A stretch of DNA of 64,000 bases, taken from assembly GCA_940671915.1 (NCBI GenBank), contig CALNVZ010002065.1, forward strand, positions 59,656-123,655, read 5' to 3'. Position numbers and translations under genes: made by a program. This stretch comes from Paracentrotus lividus. Lineage: Eukaryota; Echinodermata; Echinoidea; Camarodonta; Echinidae. Under the pieces are notes generated by a model. The model searched no databases. It saw only the letters and a list, made by a program, of their open reading frames with translations, and was not told the origin of the DNA. This document shows, piece after piece, positions 34,636 through 45,754 of the stretch; positions within the stretch are counted from its first letter, which is position 1; every line of letters begins with the position of its first letter.

Positions 34636-34890
34636 GTTCGCAGGAATAAAGAAGGAAAAACCTCATTTTAAATACTTGTTCACAACAAAATAATATTTGT
34701 TTAAATAAGTTTAAACCATTTCCGCTTAATTTGACATTTCTTACAAGCACTTTCGTCCGGAACGTGATTGCGATCAAAAATCTAAACGACAATTCAACTG
34801 ACTGATAGCTCCGCTCCGTGAGGAATCGTTTAAATTGAATGAACATTCACGAATTCGATTGCAAAGAGGTTTAAATTGACCGGGAAAACC
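34563..34890. mobile_element. partial GGTTTTCC-family copy with (AAT)n
   Basis: An (AAT)n tract at about 34563-34630 is followed by unique sequence and then a right terminus (TTGACCGGGAAAACCTA) ending at 34890. The matching left terminus is not visible. Confidence 0.5.
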
Positions 34891-34902
34891 TAAACTAATA
34901 TA

Positions 34903-35857
34903 GGTTTTCCCGGCCAATTTCAAATATTTACCATCCGCTTTCATATCATATGTATTCAAATTCGTGTGTTTGGTGCGGCAGACTGACAATAAGTCAAACA
35001 ATTTCGTGTTCTTGCTCTCAAAATCATTTTTAGGCACACAAATTAATGCTTTCGAAGTTCAAATTCGGATATAATCATTCAATTTCATTATTAATGCATT
35101 CACATTAGTGTGATGGCAGGGTAAGCTCTTTAAAAAACACTTTCAATTTCGTTTTCAAGCGATCGATTTCCATGATTCAGCATCCAAATCCGTTATACAT
35201 GTACATATATTTATGATAAGGAATAGGTAATCTTGACAGTAAATGTGATTTTATCATAATTGTGATTATCGTCTTCGTTTTTAATTTCAACACCTCTCTT
35301 TTACTCTAAAGTCATTTGATAAAAAAATAAATCATCGCCATTATTAGTGTATTGCATTTGTGAACATCAATGTCCATTATCATGATTCTTATGTTTAAGT
35401 GTCTTCATTGTCGATCTTTATTTTCATCGTTATAATCGCAATTTTTTATGGGCTTCATTTTACATCTTTGTTCACGACAAGGCATGATTATTATAAACTT
35501 TTTTAATACATGATATGTTCTGACATTCAATGGAAAATACTGCATGAGCAATGTAAATTTCAATTGGTACTTTACATGTTTAATTTGAATGCTTCTATCA
35601 TGAACTTGTTTGTCTATAAACGAATTTGAATATACAGAATGAGAGGGCACACGAATTTGAATAAACATTGCCGAAAATATATGCTTATTATGTGAACTAG
35701 AATGCACAAATACGAAATCGGTTACAATAATCGTTAATTTTGATGACTGAATACGATTTTGAATGAAAATATTTCTATGCATCAGCGTATTTTTACGAAA
35801 ATGAATGTCTCTAACATGAAATTGACTGACAAAACAATGAAATGGACCGGGAAAACC
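34903..35857. mobile_element. GGTTTTCC-ended MITE, long copy (955 bp)
   Basis: The left end GGTTTTCCCGGCCAATTTC and right end GAAATGGACCGGGAAAACC are inverted with TA borders (34901-34902, 35858-35859). Inside, words such as ATTCAAATTCGTGTG recur on both strands, giving repeated GAATTTGAAT-type subterminal motifs. No transposase; the 181-codon minus-strand frame has no domain I recognise. Confidence 0.7.
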
Positions 35858-35859
35858 TA

Positions 35860-36480
35860 TATTTGGTACTTGTAAATCGCCATTCATATTGTGGTTAATA
35901 CTTGCTAAAAAGGGGAGAAGTAAACTTAATGGGTAGATACACGAATGCATAAGTTAATCCCTTATAACAGCATCGATACTGCTCCGATAAACTATTTCAA
36001 AACATATCCTTCAGCATTATATAACTTTATGGTTTAAATCGAAGACGAAATATAATATTCACTGGCTAGACTACTATTTACCTGTCCAAAGGAATCTTTC
36101 ACAAATTTGACATACATGTATACCATTATAGGCCTCCGCAGACTCCTGAAAGAATTATAACTTTTTTAAAAAAAATAGCCTGATATATGTTCAGCAAAAT
36201 TACTTTTAAAAGTCAAACATTTACTCTTTAAATACTTACTACACGTTTTTGTAAAAACGGAGTCGTCCAAATGTAGAAATGGAATAGCAAAAATCAATAC
36301 TAAATGTCATTACGATATCATGCATGAGGCGGAAAAGTAATAAAAAATATTACTTACGGTGTTTCGAAAAGCCTCCCCGGGTAACAAACTTATGAAAAGT
36401 AACTTGTCGAGTTGCTTTTGCCGAGGTACTATACAAAATTATATTTGACGAATGTTAATCTTTGTTTGATATACAACTTC
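35860..36480. other. non-coding stretch
   Basis: AT-rich; no gene, RNA or element ends seen. Confidence 0.5.
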
Positions 36481-36484
36481 GACA

Positions 36485-36550
36485 GATAGCCTTGGCCTAG
36501 TGGTTGAAAGTCCATGCTAAATCAATAACCCCGGTTTGTAACTATTGTGA
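36485..36550 (+). repeat. tRNA-like fragment (possible SINE head)
   Basis: TGGCCTAGTGG at 36493-36503 fits the pol III A-box consensus exactly. A B-box-like GGTTTGTAACT follows at about 36533, but it differs from the GGTTCGANNCC consensus at several places. It does not fold as a full tRNA by eye, so I read it as a decayed SINE head, not a tRNA gene. Confidence 0.35.
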
Positions 36551-36586
36551 TGATATCAAAATATTTGAGGAGACACTGAACAATTG

Positions 36587-36588
<2 letters not shown>

Positions 36589-36622
<34 letters not shown>
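36589..36622. repeat. (CA)n microsatellite
   Basis: Uninterrupted dinucleotide repeat. Confidence 0.95.
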
Positions 36623-36624
36623 TC

Positions 36625-36922
36625 TATTCACAAATATTTGCTTGGAATGAGAGAAAATTATGATTAAAGTCACATTCGGGAATTTCAAAAGATAGAACTA
36701 GAAATTAGTTCGTTGATCACTTATTTACCAATGTACACTTCTATTAATATTTTCATCCGGCAAGCAACTGCATTTCGCTCCGACTTGAAAGTGTTTGTTC
36801 CCGATTTTTACTTTCAGACATTCAGACGTTCCCGAACCCGTTCTTGATTTTATTCTTTTCAACAAAAAAAACAAAAAACAAACAAACAACAACAAAAAAG
36901 AAAAGTTTGTCAACGCCCACAA

Positions 36923-36953
<31 letters not shown>

Positions 36954-38114
36954 GGAGGGGGGGTTGCGAATTTGGGGCTCTTTTCTTTACTCGGCCGACC
37001 AGGCCCGTTCATTTCTATCTATCTATTGGAAATGTTCCTACTTCAAACTATGCATTATTATGCAGATGTATACCCCCCATTCCAAGGACAGTCGGAGCAT
37101 CATCTGGAGTTCATCTGATCCCCAAAATGTCAGTTTCGATGAGTTCCAATGAAATCTTAGCCGCCAAGCGAGTTTTGATGACCATGATTTCTGGAATATC
37201 CGCGAGATATCCAATTTGTATTCGAGGTAATCGGATGAATTACTAATAGCTGCCTGGTATCTGTCCATCATTTTCTTTGGCCTGTCCAATCTATCCAACT
37301 GCTATCGGAGAGTAATTTAAGGATGACATTACTCTAAACTGACACTTCCGACACCCATCTGATACACGCCCAACTCTAGTTACATCACTCGGTGTCTACA
37401 CCGAGGTCAATCGTGCATTGACCCGATACCACATACGTAGTTTGACGTAGGACAGCTGAAAAAAAAAACTGATACACATTGGTCTGACTGACGCATATCC
37501 AATACTGACTCAAGTCGAAATCGGAAATGGCCTCCGACCATGTCCGATAGAGAACTAAGCTCTGAGATTAGTTCCTTCATCGGATCGCGTCTGACCCTAC
37601 CGACTCTTATCTGATAGTAGACAAACAATGAGCTGATTCATCGGACTGTGATATGATACTTCTCGGCGGGCAAACGGAAGGACAAAAATTGTCCTCACAT
37701 AAGTGACCGATGAGCCGAAAAGCTTAGTGGAATGGGGGTATTACATAATCACCTGCCACAATAGCGAGCTTTTAATTGTCGCACTGATATGTTGCATTAT
37801 ATTATTTCTCTTTTTTTTTTTATCTTACCATGTTTTATCTTGTATAATTTATTATACATTTCTTTGTTTTATCTATTTTCATGTTCTTTCATTTCTTATG
37901 TATTTATTAGTTTTTACCGTCTTTAATACTCTGTTCTATAATATGTATGTATTTGTTTTACAATTATCAATTATTAATTACTAGTATCATCAGACGCGGA
38001 TTCAGGATTCGCATTTCGAGAAGATTGTGCAAGCCCACTTGTCTGGGGACAATAGAGACTATTATGTTTGGGCATAGGCCGATACTTTCATTTGTGTGAT
38101 ATAAGGCTGGATCC
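36625..38114. other. non-coding region
   Basis: Includes a poly-T/G run at about 36928-36963, followed by GCGAATTTGGGGCTCTTTTC and ACTCGGCCGACCAGGCCCG. A similar block occurs in reverse complement near 43060-43115, so this is a dispersed repeat. No gene recognised. Confidence 0.5.
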
Positions 38115-38115
38115 G

Positions 38116-38304
38116 TTAGGGTGGTATCTCACTTTGCGGAGACCTTTTTTTTTTAAGTCTGAAGTAGTCCCAAATCCGTCTTCGAGACGTCCCCGAGACG
38201 TCTCCGCGATATCGGAGACGTCTCTAATACTTTTTATCCGTCGCGGAGACGAAATTTTCTATTCTGTCGTGGAGACGTCTCCGCGAAGTGAGACACCACC
38301 CTAA
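38116..38304. mobile_element. 189-bp MITE rich in GAGACGTCTC palindromes
   Basis: The ends TTAGGGTGGTATCTCACTTT and AAGTGAGACACCACCCTAA are inverted repeats, extended by GCGGAGAC. The centre is packed with GGAGACGTCTCC-like palindromes. The same left-end word GGTGGTATCTCACTTCGCG recurs at 58827 and its complement near 21180. No coding capacity. Confidence 0.75.
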
Positions 38305-39154
38305 AGGGCCTGTCCCACAGAAGGCGATCGTTGTGGCGACAACCTATGCATGTTAGAACCTGCCAGAATCGTGTCAGAATCATAGGTGACCGAATATCAT
38401 ATGCGTATCTACGACTCTGTCCACGATAGGCTACGATAACGACTTGCTTCCACGCAAACAATAGGCTAACAATACCTGGTGTCCGATAATACAATAGCCT
38501 CGACCTCCGCGCATCTCGCGGCTCGACTTCTCTTGTCGCAGCTTAAAATCAGCCAAAATATGAACTTGCACACTTTGGCGATCCTTGCGACCGACACAGG
38601 CGATCGAGTGTTTTCTACCTGATGGCGGCCTGTCGCCTTTAGGTTCATGAGAGTCCTCTCAGTCGCCGCATCATAATTTGGGTTTGAGTGATTTTTGAAA
38701 ATTTCAAAAATTAGCGGCGACTGTACAGTATCTGAATGGGAGGCCGGTCCTGATTTTGTGTGAATGTTGGTGGCGACAAAAGCCGTAACGGCTTAAATTT
38801 CACTCGCTGTTAGGTTTCAGCGATGCGTGCAACGTACGCTGGAGCGCGACAACCTACAACTGCCGCTGTTCCGCTCTGCTAAACAATTTCTATCTGGCAC
38901 AATCTACGATAGCACCTTGTCGCGACAAGAGAAAGACAGGCTACGGTCATTGACGTCAACCAAACTGACGCCGGCTATTGTTTAACTTGTTGAGAAACCA
39001 GCGGCGAACAAAAATTTTGCTACGTACTTGTTGGCGACAGACGCGATAATTCACGATCTTATAGGCGATTGGACCTGCGCATGGTGGCGATGGGTACTAA
39101 AAAGTAGTTCGCAGGTTGTCGCCACAACGATCGCCTTCTGTGGGACAGGCCCTT
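38304..39154. mobile_element. 851-bp TA-flanked MITE (AAGGGCCTGTCCCACAG ends)
   Basis: Left end AAGGGCCTGTCCCACAGAAG and right end CTTCTGTGGGACAGGCCCTT are exact complements, extended by GCGATCGTTGTGGCGACAAC on both sides. TA lies at each border (38302-38303, 39155-39156). Inside, CGACAACCTA/TAGGTTGTCG-type words repeat. It sits directly against the 189-bp MITE on the left and against a second copy of itself on the right. Confidence 0.8.
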
Positions 39155-39267
39155 TAAGGGGCCTGTCCACAGGCGGCGATCGTTGTGGCGACAACCTGAT
39201 AATTTCATAATTATAAGGAGTTCGTCTTAAAAAAGGTGATTATAAAACCTACATACGACTCTATCTA

Positions 39268-42024
39268 ATGGAGGTGTCACATTTACCGGGTAAATTGAAC
39301 GGTTTTCGCCGTTCACCGAAAAAACAACAAATTCCAACATGACAATAGAACGGCACCGGCCACATTACATTTTTTTAATTTTCACCGGGTCGGTGTCGTC
39401 TATACCGGGTCTGTATCGTTCTATACCGGGTCTATACCAGGTCCTAGCCAGCCTGGTACCGGCTGACCGTCCTCATAATAGTCCACGCTTTCCTTTTGTC
39501 CGTGTGATTACCGCTTACCCGCCGGCCTCAACACTCTCTGACAAGAAAAACAAAATTGTTTTCTTCGCCGGGTGACTCACCGTTTCCCACCGTTCGCGAC
39601 CGTGCGAAACAAGTTGATACGAACGACGGGACGCGGAGGATACCCGGAGATAATACACGGTGGGTCGGTGATGACCCGTCTTCTGATTTTGCCTTCGGTT
39701 CATGCCCGGCGAATATTTTGAGCATGACTGAGCATGCTCAAAATTTTCGCCGCGGCATGAACCGCAGGCCTCGGTCGATGGAGACCCGGTGTACGGGCGG
39801 TTATAATGGCATTGTAAAGACGGTTTATGAATGGTGTAAGGACGGAAAAAGCGCTCCTACCCGTCCACAAAGCGGTCGTGCACGGTGGTGGTCTGAACTG
39901 GCAGATCTTCCCTTATGGTGTCTTAAAATCACTTATATGGTGTCTTCAAACCGCCCTTTGTTTTCGAAGCTCTCGATCTCGTCGCTCTCTTTTACAGGTC
40001 TAGAGAGGAATGATATTTAAGCTTTTCAAAACATACATTATAATCTGAATTATTTTTATTGTCGTTGTCGGGGAGAAGAATTTAAAATTGGGTCCTTTTT
40101 GGACATTTAAATCTAAAGTAATGTCAATTCTTTTTTAAATGTTTGCTTTGTTTTGTTTGACATTAGTTTCTAAAGTTTTATTATAACAACTTTGGAAATT
40201 AATATTATACTACTTTACCAAGTATAGTTTGGTCTCATACGTTTTTGCCCAAATTACATGTTTACTTTATACCCGCGTTTCATTAAACAGAAATTGTGTT
40301 AGTTTTATCGAATATTATTTTAATTTCTCCTCGAAAATGTCCCCGTGCTTTTGAAATGATTAAATCCTGTTATATCAAATGAAATATTGTTATCATGATA
40401 AAGGTACTTTATCATCTTTTTTTAATCATTATATTATGAATTGTCTAATACTTTTTTCATAATCATTTAATTGCAATATTCTTTTAGCCAAATTATAACC
40501 CCCATAGAATCACATCAAGAAAAATAGACATCATTCATAATTCTGCAGTTAGGATGTTTTTTGTATGATCCATGGATTAGTTTTTTGTTTATTTTTATTT
40601 TCATTGTTTTACACACGACCACTTTGAGTGATTTTACTGTAATTAAATTTAATCAGAACTATACAAGACAATACCTTAATATAATATTTGTAGTAATAAA
40701 AATACATGCATAATGCCATTTTATTCTATATCTGAGAAACCGTCTTTAAGAATGCCAAAAATACGAATTTTGTTACCCGTAGATTGTATATAATTCATGT
40801 AATTAATTCAATATCAGTAGGGTATATGGTTATGTTTGTGAGATAGCAATATGAACCATTTTTCAAGGAAGCCTACACAGAATCAGAAATACAAAAAGAA
40901 ACTTTCCCAGGCATTTCCCAACCGAAAATTTAGGGAAAAGGTGCCTAAAATGGGAATTAGTTGCCTTTGCCCTCCCCCCCCCCTTATCGAACGCCCCTCC
41001 CCTAGAATAAATAAATAATGATATACATGTGTATGAATGGATGAAGTGACCCGTGTGGAACGACTCCTACCCTGCATGGTTGTTTGAATAATGATGGGAT
41101 ATTGGACGACCAAAGACCAAAACGCAGACCCCCTATATATCAATAATAATAATCAAAACATACAAAATATCATTATTTCAAAATGAAGAAACTTTGTGGG
41201 GAAAAAAAATCCTTTGAGTTTTTCCCGTCTTTTCAGAACTCTAAGATAGAACAATATAATAAGTACGACCAATTCAATATTGTATAAAATCTATTATAAA
41301 GTGTAAATAATCAAACCAGCACTGAATTGATATGAAAACTGAAACAGAGGCTAAAAGTGAATGTAACAAATGCGACAAAATATGGGCCCCCTATAAAACT
41401 ATAATTTCCGAGTAAAGCAGCCCCCAAATAAAGTTGATAATCACCTCCCTGTTTATGTCATATGATTTATTCCTTATGGTATATAATACTTTTGTTTTGT
41501 AAAAATATTACTCTGTGTATTAGTTTTTAACTCAAAAATCATTTAGATATTGATTGATCTTGTTGGTAAACAATCAAGGGGACAACTGATTTAAAAGCAT
41601 AGTTTTCACGTATAGTTTCATGTACTATAGGAGTTAGCAAGTTCAGCCACAAGGGGGCGTACTTGATGCGGAAAAGGGGGGGGGTTCGATTCATGTTGCC
41701 CAACCTCACCACGGTCCATCTCCGTCCTGTAAACGGGCATGAAACGGGCGCGGCGTCCTCATTCAGTCCTTTTACCGCCCTTTTAACGACTGGTCCGGTT
41801 TAAGACCGTTCTGAAACACCCGGTCATCACCCGGAAAAAACCCGGCAAGAGTTCGGCCGTTCTTTAAAAATCCTTTCGGGAACGGGTGCCCAGCGAGCTC
41901 CTATGAACGTGTTGGACGGGCTACAACCGCTTCACCGTGTGCCTCACCGTTTGCCGCCGTGTGCACAAATTTGGCCAGAACGGTGGCGAACGGTGCGCCA
42001 ACACGGCTAATGTGACACCTGCAT
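39268..42024. mobile_element. 2.76-kb element inserted in the second copy
   Basis: Inverted ends CTAATGGAGGTGTCACATT and AATGTGACACCTGCATTAG, which include TA at both borders (39266-39267, 42025-42026). About 700 bp at left and 380 bp at right are GC-rich and full of ACCGGGT/ACGGT words, while the middle (about 40020-41640) is plain AT-rich DNA. The 154-codon plus-strand frame at 39556-40020 has no domain I recognise; I do not call it a transposase. Confidence 0.6.
39698..39770. repeat. strong imperfect hairpin of about 30-bp arms
   Basis: GGTTCATGCC then CGGCGAATATTTTGAGCATG pairs with CATGCTCAAAATTTTCGCCG then CGGCATGAACC around a six-base loop (ACTGAG), with one or two mismatches and a one-base bulge. 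Confidence 0.85.
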
Positions 42025-42119
42025 TAGCTAGGCTACAACAACAACTTGCTACCACACTCACAACAGCTAGATCACCAGTTGTCGCAACAACGATCGCCTC
42101 CAGTGGGACAGCCCCTTTA

Positions 42120-43798
42120 CCGATCCCTTTTTTTTTTTTTTCTTCTTCTTTTTTTTTTTTAAATGTATTTCATTGTTTATCCTTATTTTGCCTTGTATTA
42201 TTTCTTAGGCTTTGTTTTGGTTTCAAAGAAAGGCTTGTATTTTTTTTCTTTTTTTGGGGGGGGGGGGGTTTAGGAGGTGGCAAATAAATTATGGCCAGGA
42301 TTGTATCATTTCTTATGTATTTCTTTGTTTTGTCTTATCTTCTCTCCTCTTCTCTCATTTTATTCTATATTATCGTTCCTTGAGTAATGCTTTGTTTATT
42401 TATATATTATTTTCTTTGTTTTTCTTTTGTTTTATCTTGCAAATTTCATATGTATTTTTCGTTTTTACCTGTCCTATGAATATCAGGCTTGACCTCTTTT
42501 TCATATTCTATCTTTTCTTTAGTTTCTTTTTTTTTTTCTGTATCCACCTCGTCTTCTGTAAATTCTTTTTTCTTGTATAATTTATTATGTATTTATTTGC
42601 TTCACCTTGTCCGAGTCGCTTGGGTTGTTCTAACCTCGATATTCAACATACATGTAGAAACAATTCTGCGCGCCCCTTGAACGATATCGATGTTATGCAT
42701 GAATGAAAAACAACCAAAAGGATGTGATTAATGATTTTTAAATCACAGCGGATTTTGTGTAATTATTCATCTTCCATTGACCAAACTTTTAATATCCACA
42801 TGCTATGAGAGCTTTGCTGTGATAGGTTTAAAGTTAACAGTCAAATTATTGCAATTGACTTTGTGCACGTTCCTGTACGGATGACAATGGTCATAATTCA
42901 TTTGTTGATATTACCCCAAAAGGGGGAATATAATGTTCTTCCAATATGGAGAATGAAACCAACTGTAGCCGAGACTCCTTGCCCTTTATTTATGAACACG
43001 AATTTAATTCAAAGAACAATCCGAACAGTAAAACTCTGACGCGTTTCCTGGCGATAAGACCGAGGGGCTTTGGTCGGCCGGGTAAACAAAAAGGGCCCCA
43101 AAAAATTCGAAAAAGAGAGAAATGGGCATTGTGAGGGTGACAAACTTTTATTGAAAAAGAGAGGGAAAAAAATCCTGTGAAGGGTTAGGATAACGTGTGA
43201 GCTATAGTCAGGATCCCTGACTGTTTACGTGGGGACAAACACATTCCATGTTCAGGAAATTAAAGCAGGACCAAAATTATGTATCTGAATGATTTTGTCT
43301 TTTTATAACAAACACCGAGTGTCGTGCATGTAAATCGACTGTTTAACGGTTTGAAAGTAGACAGAGGAGGCAGGGGTGAGGGGGCAGACCAAGAATTTTA
43401 GCTGAAAATCTTACAATTTTAATATGTACAGTCAATGTGAGGGTTTCAGAAACTATGGGCGCATGCTAGTTGCGCCCGCTGGATTAATTACATTCCCCAA
43501 ATTTCTAATGATTGTAGCCAGTTTCATCGTTTTGCAGTATTGCAGTAGCGGACGCAGACCGGAGTCACACAATGAATTTACCGGGCCCATGCGTAAACAT
43601 AATAGAGCCGCTTTTGATTGGGCCCCCGAAATGCATTCAATTCGACTTTCTTTGATCCGCGCCTGTATTAAATATTGAAATTCTTACATGCTACAAACAA
43701 ATCAATTAAGAATTGAGTAATACAATTTTTGTCATGTGATAATGTAGCAGTATAACATCTTAATGTAACATAAGTCATGTAAGTTGCATTACTATATT
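42120..43798. other. non-coding region
   Basis: T-rich to about 42600. At about 43060-43115 a block (GGGGCTTTGGTCGGCCGG then AAAAAGGGCCCC) resembles the complement of 36960-37010. No gene recognised before the stop of the Ig receptor. Confidence 0.5.
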
Positions 43799-45748
43799 TC
43801 ATTCTTTAGAACTGTCGCTACATGTCTCTGGGGAGCTGCTGATCGATTCCAATGACGCATAACAATCTGAATATGTGTCGTATGTGTTGTTGCTTATACT
43901 TGATCCTTGGAAGCTTGTCTCATCTTCAACGATATTGGAATGCGCATCTGGAAGATCATATATCGTGTCGTTGACAGAACATCTATAACTTTCTTCAGTG
44001 TTAAATATTTCATGCCCACTTTTATGATCACAATTATTGCCTATGTCTGGCATTGCCTGGTGGTGTTGGTTAAGTGACGTGGAATGCGTAAAGGACAGTA
44101 TTCTGAAACTTTTCGAAATAACTATCAATAATAAGAATACAATAGCTGTTACAGCTCCAGCTACTATCAAGCTGTTCAACCAACCCGAAATTATAAGTTT
44201 TTCCGAATCGTTTTTCTGAGTGATATTAGCATTGTCTGTCGTTTTGACTGTCAATTCCTTTGTGCTATTCATTTTACTACCACCGATATATGATACAATA
44301 TTTTTGTCGGTGATATTCGTGTGATGTGTGGAATAAGTTGAATTAGCTGAACGTACAGTAGATACCAACCCTGTTTGTACAGTTTGATCTGTCGATGTGA
44401 TATTACTTGGATAAACATACATACAAGTATAAATCGTTTCATAATTGGTTCCAACTATTCCTTGAACCTTACAGATAATCTCGTTTGTTCGGATTTCCAT
44501 GGGCATAGTGAGTTCCATATGAGAAAAGGGCAATGAAGATCCATTAATCTGCTTATTAACGGGCGAAATATGATTGCCGTTTAAGTACCAAATAAATTGT
44601 ACTTGCACTTTGGATTGATTTTGTGCAACGTTAAGTAGGCACATACCGTTAAATTTCCGTGCATATATTCGTCGAAGCCTAATACTGAGGCTGGTTTGAT
44701 GGCCAATGTCCATAATAGAATCTTCACACATGGTATTTGGATATACTTCAATATTTACTCTGGAGGATTTTTGTGAAGAACCCGCTGTATTTAAAGCTTT
44801 ACAAGTCACTCTCCCTTCGGTTGTAACATCTGTAGCTGAATAATTCTGGGAAGCAAAATATACCAAAGAAGTATTTAGTTGACCATCACATCCTTCAAAT
44901 ATGCCTGAAGGGTAACACGACCAGGAGTAAGTCATGCTTTTTGGAAAGCCATCGGCGACGCAGGTAAACTGTATCGGATCTGTGTGGGTCGCTTCAATAA
45001 GAACGGTGGAAGGAAAAACCTCGATATTTGGCTTTCGGAACACCAAAATCGGCCCCACACAACACTGTAATATTTCATTTGGAAATGCAGCATTGCTCGT
45101 AACTTGACATATAATTTCCTTTTGATGAAGATCGTGACTGGCTTTCACGTTTACTGTGATTACACGTTGAAGTCCATTTTCAAAGAGACGTGGCAAGGAC
45201 ATGCCCGATACCGTACGTTCATCGAGTATCCATCGCAGGTCGACAGGTGGCTTACTCCTTGGCGCTGCACATTGCAAAGCAATTGTATCTCCTACAGAGA
45301 CAGGGTGTGTTGTAGAGGACGTACACTCTATTTGATTTTGTTTTGGAAAATATTGTACATTGGTTTTTGCTGCTCGAGAATGATAACAAATTATGTCATT
45401 GCCATTGTCATATTCTATAATACACGTGAATTTCTGCTGTATCTTGCCAATCGAGTAGACAGTAAGCCATGATGTAATTGTCATTGACTCAATTCTAATC
45501 TCGGAAACTTTCTCGTTAATATCCGGACATACTTCCCACATTATCACAGTTTTTCCTGGCTTGACATTTTTAGCGCTACAAGTAAATGTTGCGTTTTGGT
45601 ATTCTTTCACAGTTTGATTTAGTGGATGAGTAAGAAAGAATTCAGAATCGTCCGAATGACACATTAAAGAAGAAATACAAGTGACTGACGAAATCAATAA
45701 CGTCTGCAATATCCATAATTGCAATATGCGGGTTATTAGATGCTCCAT
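43799..45748 (-). CDS. intronless four-Ig-domain type I membrane receptor
   Basis: 649 residues from the ATG at 45748 (context AAAATGG), which directly begins a signal peptide (about 1-27); a further in-frame ATG at 45805 would add 19 lysine-rich residues. Four Ig-like domains are visible with cysteine pairs at about 57/109, 160/214, 263/316 and 370/426; domain 2 has the CAAP..W and domain 3 the CVADG..W/GRVTC pattern. A Ser/Thr/Asn-rich stalk (about 445-520) with many N-X-S/T sequons leads to one membrane helix at 523-545. The ~100-residue cytoplasmic tail has tyrosines at 597 (IYDLP), 623, 626 and 630 (CYASLE), possible SH2-docking sites. It probably acts in cell adhesion or immune-type recognition; no ortholog can be named. 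Same strand as the smaller Ig gene 10 kb away. A four-domain Ig receptor in one exon is unusual. Confidence 0.85.
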   Translation of the reverse strand: MEHLITRILQLWILQTLLISSVTCISSLMCHSDDSEFFLTHPLNQTVKEYQNATFTCSAKNVKPGKTVIMWEVCPDINEKVSEIRIESMTITSWLTVYSIGKIQQKFTCIIEYDNGNDIICYHSRAAKTNVQYFPKQNQIECTSSTTHPVSVGDTIALQCAAPRSKPPVDLRWILDERTVSGMSLPRLFENGLQRVITVNVKASHDLHQKEIICQVTSNAAFPNEILQCCVGPILVFRKPNIEVFPSTVLIEATHTDPIQFTCVADGFPKSMTYSWSCYPSGIFEGCDGQLNTSLVYFASQNYSATDVTTEGRVTCKALNTAGSSQKSSRVNIEVYPNTMCEDSIMDIGHQTSLSIRLRRIYARKFNGMCLLNVAQNQSKVQVQFIWYLNGNHISPVNKQINGSSLPFSHMELTMPMEIRTNEIICKVQGIVGTNYETIYTCMYVYPSNITSTDQTVQTGLVSTVRSANSTYSTHHTNITDKNIVSYIGGSKMNSTKELTVKTTDNANITQKNDSEKLIISGWLNSLIVAGAVTAIVFLLLIVISKSFRILSFTHSTSLNQHHQAMPDIGNNCDHKSGHEIFNTEESYRCSVNDTIYDLPDAHSNIVEDETSFQGSSISNNTYDTYSDCYASLESISSSPETCSDSSKE

Positions 45749-45754
45749 TTTTTT

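Larger units (their letters stand above)
39157..42117. mobile_element. second AAGGGGCCTGTCC-ended copy, split by an insertion
   Basis: Its left terminus (AGGGGCCTGTCCACAG, then GCGATCGTTGTGGCGACAAC) starts right after the first copy. Its right terminus, GTTGTCGCAACAACGATCGC then CAGTGGGACAGCCCC, is at about 42078-42117, followed by TA. Most of the interval is taken up by the 39268-42024 insertion. Remaining flanking parts near 39240 and 42030-42075 show the TAGGCTACAAC word typical of the first copy. Confidence 0.65.

Noticed and set aside
36485..36550. A functional tRNA gene
   Set aside because: Good A box but poor B box and no acceptor stem; more likely a SINE remnant.
39556..40020. 154-codon frame as a transposase or gene
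   Set aside because: It spans the hairpin at 39698-39770 and GC-rich terminal repeats; no domain recognised.
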